From Nocardia sp. NRRL S-836 (GTDB lineage: Bacteria > Actinomycetota > Actinomycetes > Mycobacteriales > Pseudonocardiaceae), in assembly GCF_001279525.1 (NCBI RefSeq), contig NZ_LGDY01000025.1, forward strand, positions 62,001 to 126,000: a stretch of DNA of 64,000 nucleotides, written 5' to 3'. Below are positions 40,639 through 49,090 of this stretch, in pieces (position 1 is the first letter of the stretch; the number at the start of each line of letters is the position of its first letter). Both the position numbers and the translations under genes were made by a program. The notes under the pieces were generated by a model. It was not told the DNA's origin and did not search any database. It was given only the letters and a program-made list of their open reading frames with translations.

Positions 40639-42042
40639 GTGACCATCGAACCGACCGACATCGTTGTCGTCGTGACGGCGCTGGAGAGCGAGTACGCCGC
40701 CGTCAGGGACCTCCTGGAGGAACCCGCGGTGCGCCGCCACGCCGCCGGGACGCGGTTCGAGGTCGGCACGATCCGCGGCGGCACCGGCCGGGTGGCGCTG
40801 GCACTGGCGGGAGCGGGCAACCAGCCGGCCGCGGTGGTGGCCGAGCGCGCGATCGCCGAGTTCCGGCCACGTGCGGTGTTCTTCGCCGGGATCGCGGGCG
40901 CGCTGCACGACGACCTCGACCTGGGTTCCGTCGTCGTCGCCACGAAGGTCTACGGCTACCACGGCGGCTTCGAGGGCGGTGAGGGGTTCGGTGCCCGGCC
41001 GCAGGCGTGGGACGCCGACCACGAGCTCGAGCAGATCGCGCGTTCGGTCAGCCGGGACGGCCGCTGGCGGTTCCCCGCCGCACCCAGGGTGGTCTTCCGG
41101 CCGGTCGCGGCCGGGGAGGTGGTGCTCGACTCACCGTTCGCACCGTCGGCCCAGCAGCTGCGGCAGCACTACTCGGACGCGGCGGCCGTCGAGCTGGAAA
41201 GCGCGGGCACGGCGAAGGCCGCGCACCTGAACCGTGCGCCGTTCCTGACCGTGCGCGCCATCAGTGACCGGGCCGACGGGCGCAAGCACGAGAGCGACCG
41301 CGCCGGCTGGCAGTCGATCGCGGCCGGCAACGCCGCCGCGTTCACCATCGCGGTCGTCACCGAACTCTTCGCCTCCGCGCCGAGTCTGCCCGCCCTGGGC
41401 TCCAGCGCGGTCACATGGCAGCGGCCGGTGGAGCTGAGCTGGCGAACCGATCTCACCGGCACCACGTCGGCCGTCGAACGGTGTGCCGTCGAAGTGCACC
41501 TCGTGCCGATGGACGAGTACGGACGGCTGGAAGCCCATGTGCTGGAACGGATGCACGAGCTGCTCACCGCGCACGGCCGCACGCACGGCCTGTTCAGCGG
41601 CACCGAGCGGTTGAGCGCCGAGGTCTCGGCGGACGCCGCGTGGGTGCGGTCGGCGCCGAGCCCGGACGGTCACCGCGGGCTCGCCGTCCACCGCACCGGC
41701 CAGCGCTGCGCGTGGTCGCCGTTGCAGTACAACGCCCACGGGTCGGTGGTCGACCGCACGGCGCTGGGCCGTCAGGTCGAACGTTCGCTGCGGCTGCTCG
41801 CCGAGCTCTCGGGTCTGCCCGCGCCGGCCGCGGTCGCCGTCGCCGCCGGGCTGGAACCGGCCGCGGGGCTGACCGAGAACAGGGCGGGCCAGCTGCCGGG
41901 AGCGGGTGGTTCCTGCACGGCGGCGCGGATCAGGGTGCACTCCGGGGGCGCGGTGCCGTTCCACGCGCTGCTGGCCCGTCCGCAGGAGGCGGCGGACGAG
42001 CTCACGGCCCGGCTGCACCAGGCCTTCCGGCAGGCCTGCTGA
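40639..42042 (+). CDS. MTA/SAH-nucleosidase-like (PNP superfamily) domain fused to an unknown C-terminal domain
   Basis: 467 aa from GTG 40639, with AGGA upstream. Residues 1-250 are a nucleoside phosphorylase/nucleosidase fold: TALESEYAAVRDLL, FFAGIAGALHDDLDLGSVVVAT, AAAVELESAGTAKAAH (catalytic-Glu region) and RAISDRADG (catalytic Asp), so the active site looks complete. Residues 270-467 are a domain I do not recognise, Ala/Leu/His-rich, with HLVPMDEYGRLEAHVLERM and WSPLQYNAHGSVVDRTALG. The fusion is about twice the length of Pfs. PNP-like domains with extra modules occur as effectors or sensors in predicted nucleotide-based conflict systems. No Pfs-type salvage genes are adjacent. Confidence 0.75.
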   Translation: MTIEPTDIVVVVTALESEYAAVRDLLEEPAVRRHAAGTRFEVGTIRGGTGRVALALAGAGNQPAAVVAERAIAEFRPRAVFFAGIAGALHDDLDLGSVVVATKVYGYHGGFEGGEGFGARPQAWDADHELEQIARSVSRDGRWRFPAAPRVVFRPVAAGEVVLDSPFAPSAQQLRQHYSDAAAVELESAGTAKAAHLNRAPFLTVRAISDRADGRKHESDRAGWQSIAAGNAAAFTIAVVTELFASAPSLPALGSSAVTWQRPVELSWRTDLTGTTSAVERCAVEVHLVPMDEYGRLEAHVLERMHELLTAHGRTHGLFSGTERLSAEVSADAAWVRSAPSPDGHRGLAVHRTGQRCAWSPLQYNAHGSVVDRTALGRQVERSLRLLAELSGLPAPAAVAVAAGLEPAAGLTENRAGQLPGAGGSCTAARIRVHSGGAVPFHALLARPQEAADELTARLHQAFRQAC

Positions 42043-42074
42043 GTGGTTTCCGCCGCCGTGGCGACGGAAACCAC
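42043..42074. terminator. Hairpin terminator between nucleosidase fusion and chitinase
   Basis: GTGGTTTCCG (42043-42052) pairs with CGGAAACCAC (42065-42074), and CGCC/GGCG extend the stem inside with one C-A mismatch. It lies directly after the TGA at 42040-42042 and 12 bp past the chitinase stop. Confidence 0.72.
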
Positions 42075-42086
42075 CCGCGAACGGCA

Positions 42087-43583
42087 CTACCTGGGCAGGT
42101 AGGCCCGGTGCTGCTTGGAGAACTCGTAGTTGTTGTACTTGTCCCAGTTGATCGACCACGTCATGAGGCCGCGCAGGTTCGGGTAGACGCCCTTGGGCTT
42201 GTAGCTGCCGCAGCTCGTGCCCTTGGTGAGGCAGTCGAGCGCGGTGCGGACGTCGGCGACCGATGTGAACCCGTTGCCCGCGTTGACGGACGCGGGCAGG
42301 CCGATCGCGACCTGCTCCTGGCGCAGCGGCGCGAAGAACTTCGTCGTGTCGCCGCGCACCGGGAACCCGGCCAGCACCATGTCGGCCATGGCGACGTGGA
42401 AGTCCGCGCCGCCCATGAAGTGGTACTGGTTGTCCAGGCCCGTGACCGGGCCCGAGTTGTAGTGCTGGACGTGCAGCAACGTCAGGTCGTTGCGCATCGC
42501 CTCGATCACCGGCAGGTACGCGCCCGTGCGCGCGTCGCCACCGCCGGCACCGCCGTAGAACTGGTAGCCGACCTGCACGAAGAACGTCTCCGGCGCCATC
42601 GTGAGCACGAAGTTCGCGCCGTAGCGGGACTTCAGGCTGCGCAGCGCGGAGATCAGGTTCACGACCACCGGCGTGGTCGGGTTCCTGAAGTCGACGTCAC
42701 CGGCGTTGAGCGACAGCGAGTGGCCCTCGAAGTCGACGTCGAGCCCGTTCAGGCCGTACTTGTCGATGATCGCCGACACCGAGCGCACGAACGCGTCGCG
42801 CGCGGCGGTCGTCTCCAGGCGCACCTGGCCGTTCTGGCCGCCGATCGAGATCAGGACCTTCTTGCCCTTCTGCTGCTGGGCCCTGATGCCGGCGATGAAC
42901 TCCGCCTCGGGCTCGACGTTCGGGCACTCCGCGACCGGGCACTGCGCGAACCGCAGCTCCCCGCTCGTGGCGCTGGTCGGCTCGGCGAACGACAGGTTGA
43001 TCACGTCCCACTCGTCCGGCACGTCGCGCATCCGGATGTAGCCCGAACCGTTGGCGAAGCTCGCGTGCAGGTAGCCGACGAGGACCTTGCGCGGCATCGA
43101 ACCCGTGGGCGGCGGTCCGCTCGTGGTCGTCGTCGTGGTGGTTGTGGTGGTGGTTGTCGTGGTCGTTGACGTGGTCGTCGAGGTCGGCGGGGTGCCGCCG
43201 CCCGTGCAGGCCGCACCGTTGACGGTGCAGTTCTGCGGGTCGGCGGTGCCCGAGACGTTGAAGCCGAACGTGACGCTGGCGCCGGGTGCGACCGAGCCGT
43301 TGTACTCGCGGTTGACGAACGTGTGGTGGTTGCCGCTCTTGGTGAGCAGCGAGTCCCAGTACGCACCGACGCTCGTACCCGCCGGGTAGTCGAACTCGAC
43401 CTTCCACGAGCCGATGGCCGCGCTGGTCTCGTTCTTGACCGTCACCGTCGCGGTGTACCCGGTGGACCAGGTCTGCTTGGTGATCGTCGCCGTGACGCCG
43501 GCGGCGTTGGCGGGCGCCAGGCTCACGACCACGGTGCCGAGCACCAGTGCGGCGACCGCGGCTATTCGAGCGAACAACGACAT
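42087..43583 (-). CDS. Secreted chitinase: CBM2 plus GH18
   Basis: 498 aa from ATG 43583, with GGAG eight bases upstream. A Sec signal peptide (FARIAAVAALVLGTVVVSLAPANA) is followed by a CBM2 carbohydrate-binding domain at about residues 29-125 (TWSTGYTATVTVKN, GNHHTFVNREYNGSVAPGAS, two Cys). A poly-Thr linker and a GH18 barrel from about residue 160 come next. The catalytic motif is NGLDVDFEG (the usual DxxDxDxE with Asn at the first position; the acid Glu is present), with SIGGQNG as the preceding conserved strand. It hydrolyses chitin outside the cell. A dre-like palindrome lies 50 bp upstream, consistent with DasR (GlcNAc) control. Confidence 0.92.
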   Translation of the reverse strand: MSLFARIAAVAALVLGTVVVSLAPANAAGVTATITKQTWSTGYTATVTVKNETSAAIGSWKVEFDYPAGTSVGAYWDSLLTKSGNHHTFVNREYNGSVAPGASVTFGFNVSGTADPQNCTVNGAACTGGGTPPTSTTTSTTTTTTTTTTTTTTTSGPPPTGSMPRKVLVGYLHASFANGSGYIRMRDVPDEWDVINLSFAEPTSATSGELRFAQCPVAECPNVEPEAEFIAGIRAQQQKGKKVLISIGGQNGQVRLETTAARDAFVRSVSAIIDKYGLNGLDVDFEGHSLSLNAGDVDFRNPTTPVVVNLISALRSLKSRYGANFVLTMAPETFFVQVGYQFYGGAGGGDARTGAYLPVIEAMRNDLTLLHVQHYNSGPVTGLDNQYHFMGGADFHVAMADMVLAGFPVRGDTTKFFAPLRQEQVAIGLPASVNAGNGFTSVADVRTALDCLTKGTSCGSYKPKGVYPNLRGLMTWSINWDKYNNYEFSKQHRAYLPR

Positions 43584-43632
43584 GGCTGCTCCATCCCTCA
43601 CGCGTGGCGGCCGGCAGGGTTCCACCCCGAAT

Positions 43633-43644
43633 TGGACTAGACCA
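43633..43644. promoter_or_regulatory. DasR-responsive (dre)-like site
   Basis: TGGACTAGACCA closely matches the core of the dre consensus (TGGTCTAGACCA, one base different) and lies between the chitinase start (43583) and the divergent hydrolase start (43680). DasR is the GntR-type repressor of chitin and GlcNAc genes in streptomycetes and relatives. Confidence 0.65.
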
Positions 43645-43665
43645 TCTACCGCCGCGTCAAGGTCG

Positions 43666-43671
43666 TAGACT
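43666..43671 (+). promoter_or_regulatory. -10-like TAGACT for leaderless hydrolase gene
   Basis: TAGACT ends 8 nt before GTG 43680, without a Shine-Dalgarno sequence. Confidence 0.5.
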
Positions 43672-43679
43672 GCACAGCC

Positions 43680-44444
43680 GTGCCCCACGCTCGTGCGACG
43701 GACGGAACAGCGCTCTTCTACTCGGTCGAGGGGTCGGGGCCTCCCCTGCTGCTCATCGCCGGTCAGTCGAACTCGTCGCGGTGGTGGCGGCAGGTGCTGC
43801 CGGACTTCACGGCCGCGTTCACGACGATCGTGATGGACCACCGCGGCACCGGTGCCAGCGACAAGCCGGACACGCCGTACAGCACAAGGCTGTTCGCGTC
43901 CGACTGCGTGGCCGTGCTCGACGACCTCGGCTTGGACCAGGCGTGCGTGTACGGCACGTCCATGGGCGGGCGGATCGCGCAGTGGATCGCCGCCGGCTAC
44001 CCGCACCGCGTGGCTCAGCTCGTGCTCGGCTGCACCTCCCCCGGCGGCCCGCACGCCGTGGAACGCAGCGACGAGGTGCGCAGGTCGCTGGCGCAGGTGG
44101 ACCAGATGAAGGCGCGCAAGGCGCTCGTGGACCTGATGTACACCCCGGCCTACCGCGGCCCGTTCAACACCCTCGGCGACCCCGAGATGCCGCCCCACGC
44201 GCGCAAGCTGCACCTGCTGGCGAGCGCCGAGCACGACGCGTGGGACGCGTTGCCGTCGATCACGTGCCCGACGCTGGTGGTGCACGGGACCGACGACATC
44301 TTCAACCCCACGGCCAACGCACCGCTGATCGCCGAACGGATCCCCGGCGCGCGCGTGGAGCTGATCGAGGGCGCACGGCACGGCTACTTCGAGGAGTTCC
44401 GCTCGGTCGCCTCACCGCTCGTGGTGGACTTCCTCAGCTCGTGA
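43680..44444 (+). CDS. Alpha/beta hydrolase (3-oxoadipate enol-lactonase-like)
   Basis: 254 aa from GTG 43680. Typical alpha/beta-hydrolase landmarks: LLLIAGQSNSS (oxyanion loop), MDHRGTGASDKP, nucleophile elbow YGTSMGGRIAQ with Ser94, acid in VVHGTDDIFNP near residue 204, and catalytic His in EGARHGYFEEF near residue 228. The size and pattern fit lactonase, haloperoxidase-like or esterase members; the substrate is unknown. It is cytoplasmic and shares the intergenic region, and perhaps the dre-like site, with the divergent chitinase. The 3' end overlaps the MpaB-family gene by 11 bp. Confidence 0.85.
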   Translation: MPHARATDGTALFYSVEGSGPPLLLIAGQSNSSRWWRQVLPDFTAAFTTIVMDHRGTGASDKPDTPYSTRLFASDCVAVLDDLGLDQACVYGTSMGGRIAQWIAAGYPHRVAQLVLGCTSPGGPHAVERSDEVRRSLAQVDQMKARKALVDLMYTPAYRGPFNTLGDPEMPPHARKLHLLASAEHDAWDALPSITCPTLVVHGTDDIFNPTANAPLIAERIPGARVELIEGARHGYFEEFRSVASPLVVDFLSS

Positions 44445-45264
44445 CCCACCGCAGGCCGCGCATCAGCGCGTGGCCCGCGAGCTTCACGCCGGTGGCCTCG
44501 GAGATCGGCAGGTAGGGCAGGCGCAGCGGCATCCGGGCCCACACCGGCAGGCTGGCCACGGCGGTGGCCGCCAGCACCGCGTACGGACCTTTCGCGATCA
44601 CCGGCAGCGGCGCCTTGAGCAGCAGGAACCGCGCGGCCTCACGGGCCTCCGCGGTGCCCTTGAGCTCCGGGCGGTAGGCGTTGATCCGCTCGTCGAGCTC
44701 CGCCGTGGTCTCCGGCGGGTCCGGGATGCCCATCGCCCTCGCGATCACGGCCATGTCCCGCACGTACCCGTCGTAGTCGTCCAGCGGCTGCTCGCCGTAA
44801 CGCCGGTGGCAGCGCAGGAAGCTGTCCACCTCGGCCACGTGCACCCACTCCAGCAGGTGCGGGTCGTCGGCCCGGTAGTGGCGGCCGTCGGACGCGGTGC
44901 CGTGGATGTAGGTGTGGATGCGCGCCAGCTTGTCGATCGCCTGCTGCGCGTCGGCCTCGGTGCCGAACGTGGTCACGCCCACGAAGAGACTCGTGCGCTG
45001 AAGACGCCCCCACGGGTCGGTGCGGTAGTCGGAGTGTTCCGCGACCGCGGCCATCGCCAGCGGGTGCAACGACTGCAGCAGCAGCGCGCGCAGTCCGCCG
45101 ATGAACATGGCGTGGTCGGCGTGGACGTGCCGGATCGGGCGGTCGTCGGCGAACATGCGGGGACCGGGAGCCTCGTGGATGCTCCGTGCCTTGTCCTCGC
45201 GGTCGGGACCGATGACCATCTCGAACAGGCCGTTGCTGAGCTGACGCCGCAATGCTTCCAGCAT
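44434..45264 (-). CDS. Oxygenase MpaB/DUF2236 family protein
   Basis: 276 aa from ATG 45264. Features of the MpaB/latex-clearing (DUF2236) haem-binding helical fold are visible: GGLRALLLQSLHPLAMAAVAEHSDYRTDPWGRLQRT near residue 55, then FGTEADAQQAIDKLARIHTYIHG, LLEWVHVAEVDSFLRCHRRYG and a C-terminal helical LPVIAKGPYAVLAATAVASLP. The His, Arg and Tyr residues in these blocks include the family's haem and substrate contacts. Activity on terpenoid or lipid C-C double bonds is known for some members; here it is unproven. It is convergent with the hydrolase. Confidence 0.85.
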   Translation of the reverse strand: MLEALRRQLSNGLFEMVIGPDREDKARSIHEAPGPRMFADDRPIRHVHADHAMFIGGLRALLLQSLHPLAMAAVAEHSDYRTDPWGRLQRTSLFVGVTTFGTEADAQQAIDKLARIHTYIHGTASDGRHYRADDPHLLEWVHVAEVDSFLRCHRRYGEQPLDDYDGYVRDMAVIARAMGIPDPPETTAELDERINAYRPELKGTAEAREAARFLLLKAPLPVIAKGPYAVLAATAVASLPVWARMPLRLPYLPISEATGVKLAGHALMRGLRWVTS

Positions 45265-45309
45265 GGGTTCATCATGCGACGCGGTGGCTGAGAACGGGAC
45301 CCCAGGTGC

Positions 45310-45882
45310 TCAGGAAGGCAGGCGTATCCAGAGGTCGGGGGTGGTGAAGGCGCGCTGGTCGACCGGCCGCAGCCCGGCGAAGGCGCAGCAGTAGGCCACG
45401 GGCTCGCCGTCGTAGAGCTCCGCCAGTTCGTCGTCAGGTTCGTCGTCATCGGTTTCGTCTTCATCTGGGCCGCCACCGGGGTGCAGGTCCCAGGCCTCGA
45501 TCTCACCGTCGCGGTGGATGCTCCCCTGGTTGCCGCTCTTCGGGTTGGCGTACATGCCGTAGGCGACCGTGCCCTCGGACAGCCGGTCGAGCAGGGCGCT
45601 GTCACTCGCGCCGAAACCCCACGGCTGCAGCAGCACGCAGCCGCCGGGCACCGTCGTGACGCCGATCGTCCGTTCGGCGTCGGCGTGGAACGGGTCCTCC
45701 TCGGTCCAGGTCCGGAGCTGCTCCGCGGTCGGTTCGGCCGGACGCACGCCGAGCCTGCGCACCACCGCCTCCGCGTCGAGCCCGGCGACGCAGGCCAGGC
45801 TGTAGCCGTCTCCCCCGGGCGCCCCGGCCAGGACCGCGACGAGCCGGTCGCGTTCTTGCACAGCGGTGATGTCATCCCCCAT
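45310..45882 (-). CDS. DUF6461 family protein with acidic insert
   Basis: 190 aa from ATG 45882; TAGGGT lies 9 nt upstream as a possible leaderless -10. The pattern SLACVAGLDAEAVVRRLGV, VLLQPWGFGASDSALLDRLSEGT, YGMYANPKSGNQGSIHRDGEIEAWDLHP and AFAGLRPVDQRAFTTPDLWIRLP matches the DUF6461/SMI1-like proteins common in actinobacteria. Between residues about 140 and 155 there is a strongly acidic insert (DEDETDDDEPDDE). Function unknown; relatives are often linked to contact-dependent toxin immunity-like families, but nothing here supports that role. Confidence 0.7.
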   Translation of the reverse strand: MGDDITAVQERDRLVAVLAGAPGGDGYSLACVAGLDAEAVVRRLGVRPAEPTAEQLRTWTEEDPFHADAERTIGVTTVPGGCVLLQPWGFGASDSALLDRLSEGTVAYGMYANPKSGNQGSIHRDGEIEAWDLHPGGGPDEDETDDDEPDDELAELYDGEPVAYCCAFAGLRPVDQRAFTTPDLWIRLPS

Positions 45883-45930
45883 GAGAACGGCACCCTACCG
45901 AGGTCGGGTGCCGTCCAGCGGGAAGAACGC

Positions 45931-48810
45931 TCAGCCGATCGAGACGCGGTCGAGGTCCGGTGCCCCGCTCTGGTCGTTGCCGAACCGGATCGTGTTGGCC
46001 CCCGCGGTGAGCGTCACCGGGATCCGCGCCTGGTACGGGGTGTTGTTGCCCTGCCCGTCGACCTTCACCTCCACCGGCGCACCTCCGTTCACCGACACGA
46101 AGTACGACTTCGGCCCGTTGACCGTGTAGTCGACGTACAGCGTGTACGTCCCCGCCGCGGGCACGACGACGTTGGCGAAGGTCACGGCGGCGTCGGGGCT
46201 GCCGCCGATGTTGCGCACCTTCTCCCCGCCCGAGCACGCCCCGCAGCCGCTCAGGCCGGTGCTGCCGAACGTGTTCGCCGAGTCCTCCGCCTCCCGCACG
46301 AACACCCGGTCCGCCGGACGGGTGCGCACCGGGACCGCGCCGGACACCGTGCGGCCGGACCCGAGCAGGGAGAACGACGCCGTGACCGGCACCGTCACCG
46401 ATCCGACGTCCTGACCGGGCGGTGACACCGCGGTCCAGGAGCCTTCGAGCACCCCGGCCAGACGCATCGACACCGCGGTGGCCGGGGTGCCGGTCAGCGT
46501 CCAGCCCGCGGGCACGGACGGCACCAGGGAGACGGCGTCGATCTGGTCGTCGGCGTCGAGGCGCAGGCGGGCGGTGATCCGCACCGACCGCTGACCGGGT
46601 GCCACCCACTGGACGCCGTGGGGTTCGACGGTCAGCGTGGTCTTCGGCGTGTAGCCGGACGGGGGCAGGCCGCCGACGGAGATCCGGTCCAGTCCGATCG
46701 GACTCGAAGCGAACACCGTGACCGCGTTGCGGCCCGCGTTCAACGGCACCGCGAGCGAGGTCGGTGCGGGCACGTCGGCGCGGTCCCCCGGCACGGTGGC
46801 GGTCAGCGGCGCGGCACCGTTGACGACCACCGACACGGTCGAGGGAGCGGCGGCCGTGAGGTCCAGCTGCAGGCGGTAGGTCCCTGCGGCGGCAACGGAA
46901 ACGTCGCGGAACGTCACGGCGTTGCGCTCGCCGCTCAGCCCGGTCACCTGCCGCGTGCCGGAGCAGGCCGCGCAGGACTCGCCGCGCACCGCGCCCGACC
47001 GTTGCGCGTCCTCTGCCTCCAGCGCACCGTCACGCGCGCCGCGCGGGTAGCTGTGGCCGACGCGGATCTCGTCGATCTGCAGTTGCTTGAAGTAGACGGG
47101 AGCCTGCGGGCCGCTCCAGGTGTTCAGCACGGTCAGCTTCAGCCACCGCGCCTCCTGCCGGCCGATGTCGATGAACTGCGTGCCACGCGCGGAGGGCAGC
47201 GCGCCGGTCCGCACGTGCCACCACGTGCGGCCGTCGTCGGAGGCGGTCACCTGGTAGTCCTTGATCCGGGCGGAGTCCTCCGGCCGGCCGAACGAGACCC
47301 GCGCGTGGGTCGGTGACGACTCGCGCTGGTTGACGGCGAGGAACGCGACCTGCCTGCGCCGCCCCAGGTCCAGGGAGAGCGAGACGGGCTGGGCGCCGCC
47401 CGCGTCCCAGTAGGTCTCGTGGTCGCCGTCCACCAGGGCGGACGCGGGGAAACCGGGCTTCGCGGACGTGGCGGACGCGCGGACGCCCGCGTAGAAGCCT
47501 TCCTGCCCGGCGGTGTCGACGGCGAAGACGGTGTCGTAGTCGTCCCACCGCGTGATGCCCTCGACGGTCAGGTGGCCGCCGGACTGCGAGAACCGCATCC
47601 GTTCACCGGTGCGCAGGTCGCGCACGCCCGTGACGCGATATCCGTTGTCCCGCAGGCGAACGAAGTCCGCGCGCGGCCGGGTGACCACGTGCACGTACTG
47701 CTTGCCGTTCGCCGGGTTGACCGTGATCACGCCGTGCGCGCCGTCGTTCCAGAAGCCCGGCTGCATGCCGCCGTACAGGTACCCGCCGCCCTCCACGCCC
47801 TGCAGCGACTCGCGGATCGGCTGCACCCACGACGACATGAAGGTGTTGAAAGCCTCCTGCCGCGCGGGCATCTTCCCGTTCACCATCGGCGTCTCCGCCA
47901 TCAGCGACTTGATCGACGATCCCGCGTTCGTGACGTACCGGCCGGTGTTCAGCCGCGTGTCCACGGCGTGGTCGCCGCCGTCGTACCACCAGTCGCCGGT
48001 GGTCGGGAGCTTGTAGCAGGCCTCGGACAGCCGCGGCATCGGCGTGAACGTCGCCGCCGGGTAGTCGTAGGACGGGACCATGCCGGTCTTCTGCTCGTTC
48101 GAGACCGTGTCCATGATCGGCGTGTCCTCGTTGTTGTTGGACAGCAACCAGGTCGGCCGGAGCTGCCGGACCTGCTCGTAGAGCCTGTTGCGCTCCCAGT
48201 ACTCGTTGTCGTTGTCGATCCAGAAGCCGGCGAGGTCGGCGTAGTCGCGCATCACCTCGAAGAACAGCTCGTAGCTGTACTTGCCGAAGCCTTCGCGGGT
48301 GGTGAGGTCGACCTGCTCGCCCCGATGCTCGGAGTAGGCGCGGGAGTCGAGCATCTGCACGCCCTGCTCGCTGTGCCACTGCGGGTCGTCGGTCATGTAG
48401 AGCATGACCTTGACGCCCTTCGCCTTGCCGGCCCGCACGAGCTCGCCGAGCAGGTCGCGCTGGGTCGCACACGAGCCGGGGACCTTCGACGGCCACGGCC
48501 GCGCGTACCCCAGCCGGCTGTGGAACGTCGCCAGCACGACGTAGGACGCACCGAGCTTGCGCGCCTCGTCGATCCAGTAGTCGGGCGTCCAGCCGCCGCC
48601 GGTGACGTCCCGTTCCCACTCGGCGCAGTTCAGGTGCTTCGGGGCGGTGAACATGCCCCAGTGCAGGAAGAGCCCGGCGGTGGACCCGCGCAGCCACTCC
48701 TGCCGCGGGTGCCGCACCTCGGCCTGCGCCGCGGGCGACGGCACCACCAGGTGGACGAGGCCGGCGAGCAACGCGGCCACGACGGCCGCGCACAAACGTC
48801 GTGAAGCCAT
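45931..48810 (-). CDS. Secreted GH29 alpha-L-fucosidase with discoidin and CBM35/CBM6-like modules
   Basis: 959 aa from ATG 48810 (ATG 48822 also possible). After a Sec signal peptide (CAAVVAALLAGLVHLVVP, cut after AQA) the GH29 barrel runs to about residue 440. Landmarks are LFLHWGMFTAPKHL, YVVLATFHSRLGYARPWPS and DLAGFWIDNDNEYW, which holds the likely nucleophile Asp. A discoidin-like domain follows (SALVDGDHETYWDAGG), then two Cys-containing carbohydrate-binding modules with the same AEDSANTFGSTGLSGCGACSG / AEDAQRSGAVRGESCAACSG start, separated by an NPCBM-like stretch. Release of fucose from extracellular glycans is predicted. The duplicated C-terminal modules suggest binding of complex polymers. 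Confidence 0.82.
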   Translation of the reverse strand: MASRRLCAAVVAALLAGLVHLVVPSPAAQAEVRHPRQEWLRGSTAGLFLHWGMFTAPKHLNCAEWERDVTGGGWTPDYWIDEARKLGASYVVLATFHSRLGYARPWPSKVPGSCATQRDLLGELVRAGKAKGVKVMLYMTDDPQWHSEQGVQMLDSRAYSEHRGEQVDLTTREGFGKYSYELFFEVMRDYADLAGFWIDNDNEYWERNRLYEQVRQLRPTWLLSNNNEDTPIMDTVSNEQKTGMVPSYDYPAATFTPMPRLSEACYKLPTTGDWWYDGGDHAVDTRLNTGRYVTNAGSSIKSLMAETPMVNGKMPARQEAFNTFMSSWVQPIRESLQGVEGGGYLYGGMQPGFWNDGAHGVITVNPANGKQYVHVVTRPRADFVRLRDNGYRVTGVRDLRTGERMRFSQSGGHLTVEGITRWDDYDTVFAVDTAGQEGFYAGVRASATSAKPGFPASALVDGDHETYWDAGGAQPVSLSLDLGRRRQVAFLAVNQRESSPTHARVSFGRPEDSARIKDYQVTASDDGRTWWHVRTGALPSARGTQFIDIGRQEARWLKLTVLNTWSGPQAPVYFKQLQIDEIRVGHSYPRGARDGALEAEDAQRSGAVRGESCAACSGTRQVTGLSGERNAVTFRDVSVAAAGTYRLQLDLTAAAPSTVSVVVNGAAPLTATVPGDRADVPAPTSLAVPLNAGRNAVTVFASSPIGLDRISVGGLPPSGYTPKTTLTVEPHGVQWVAPGQRSVRITARLRLDADDQIDAVSLVPSVPAGWTLTGTPATAVSMRLAGVLEGSWTAVSPPGQDVGSVTVPVTASFSLLGSGRTVSGAVPVRTRPADRVFVREAEDSANTFGSTGLSGCGACSGGEKVRNIGGSPDAAVTFANVVVPAAGTYTLYVDYTVNGPKSYFVSVNGGAPVEVKVDGQGNNTPYQARIPVTLTAGANTIRFGNDQSGAPDLDRVSIG

Positions 48811-49090
48811 GACCCATCGCATTCTCGTCAGGGCGGCGGCGAGAGATCCGATGATTTCAACCTACCTGGCCGCGGTCAACCCTCTGTCCGTTGACTTGAG
48901 GCCAGACTCATCGGAGCGGTAAGGAAAACCGTCCGTCCAGCGGCCTCGGCCACGCGCTCGCGCGGGCAGCAGCGGACCCTCGGCTGTCCGGGTGAACCCC
49001 CTTGCACCGTCACCGGTACCTCCTCCATCGCGGGACCGGACGTGATAACACGTTCGGAGGCAGATGATCAGCGTTGGCGAGAGGGAGCAC

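Noticed and set aside
36890..42042. CBASS-type anti-phage operon
   Set aside because: The cyclase-like protein lacks the catalytic Asp and belongs to the class III fold rather than the CD-NTase fold. No Cap effector or ubiquitin-like genes are adjacent.
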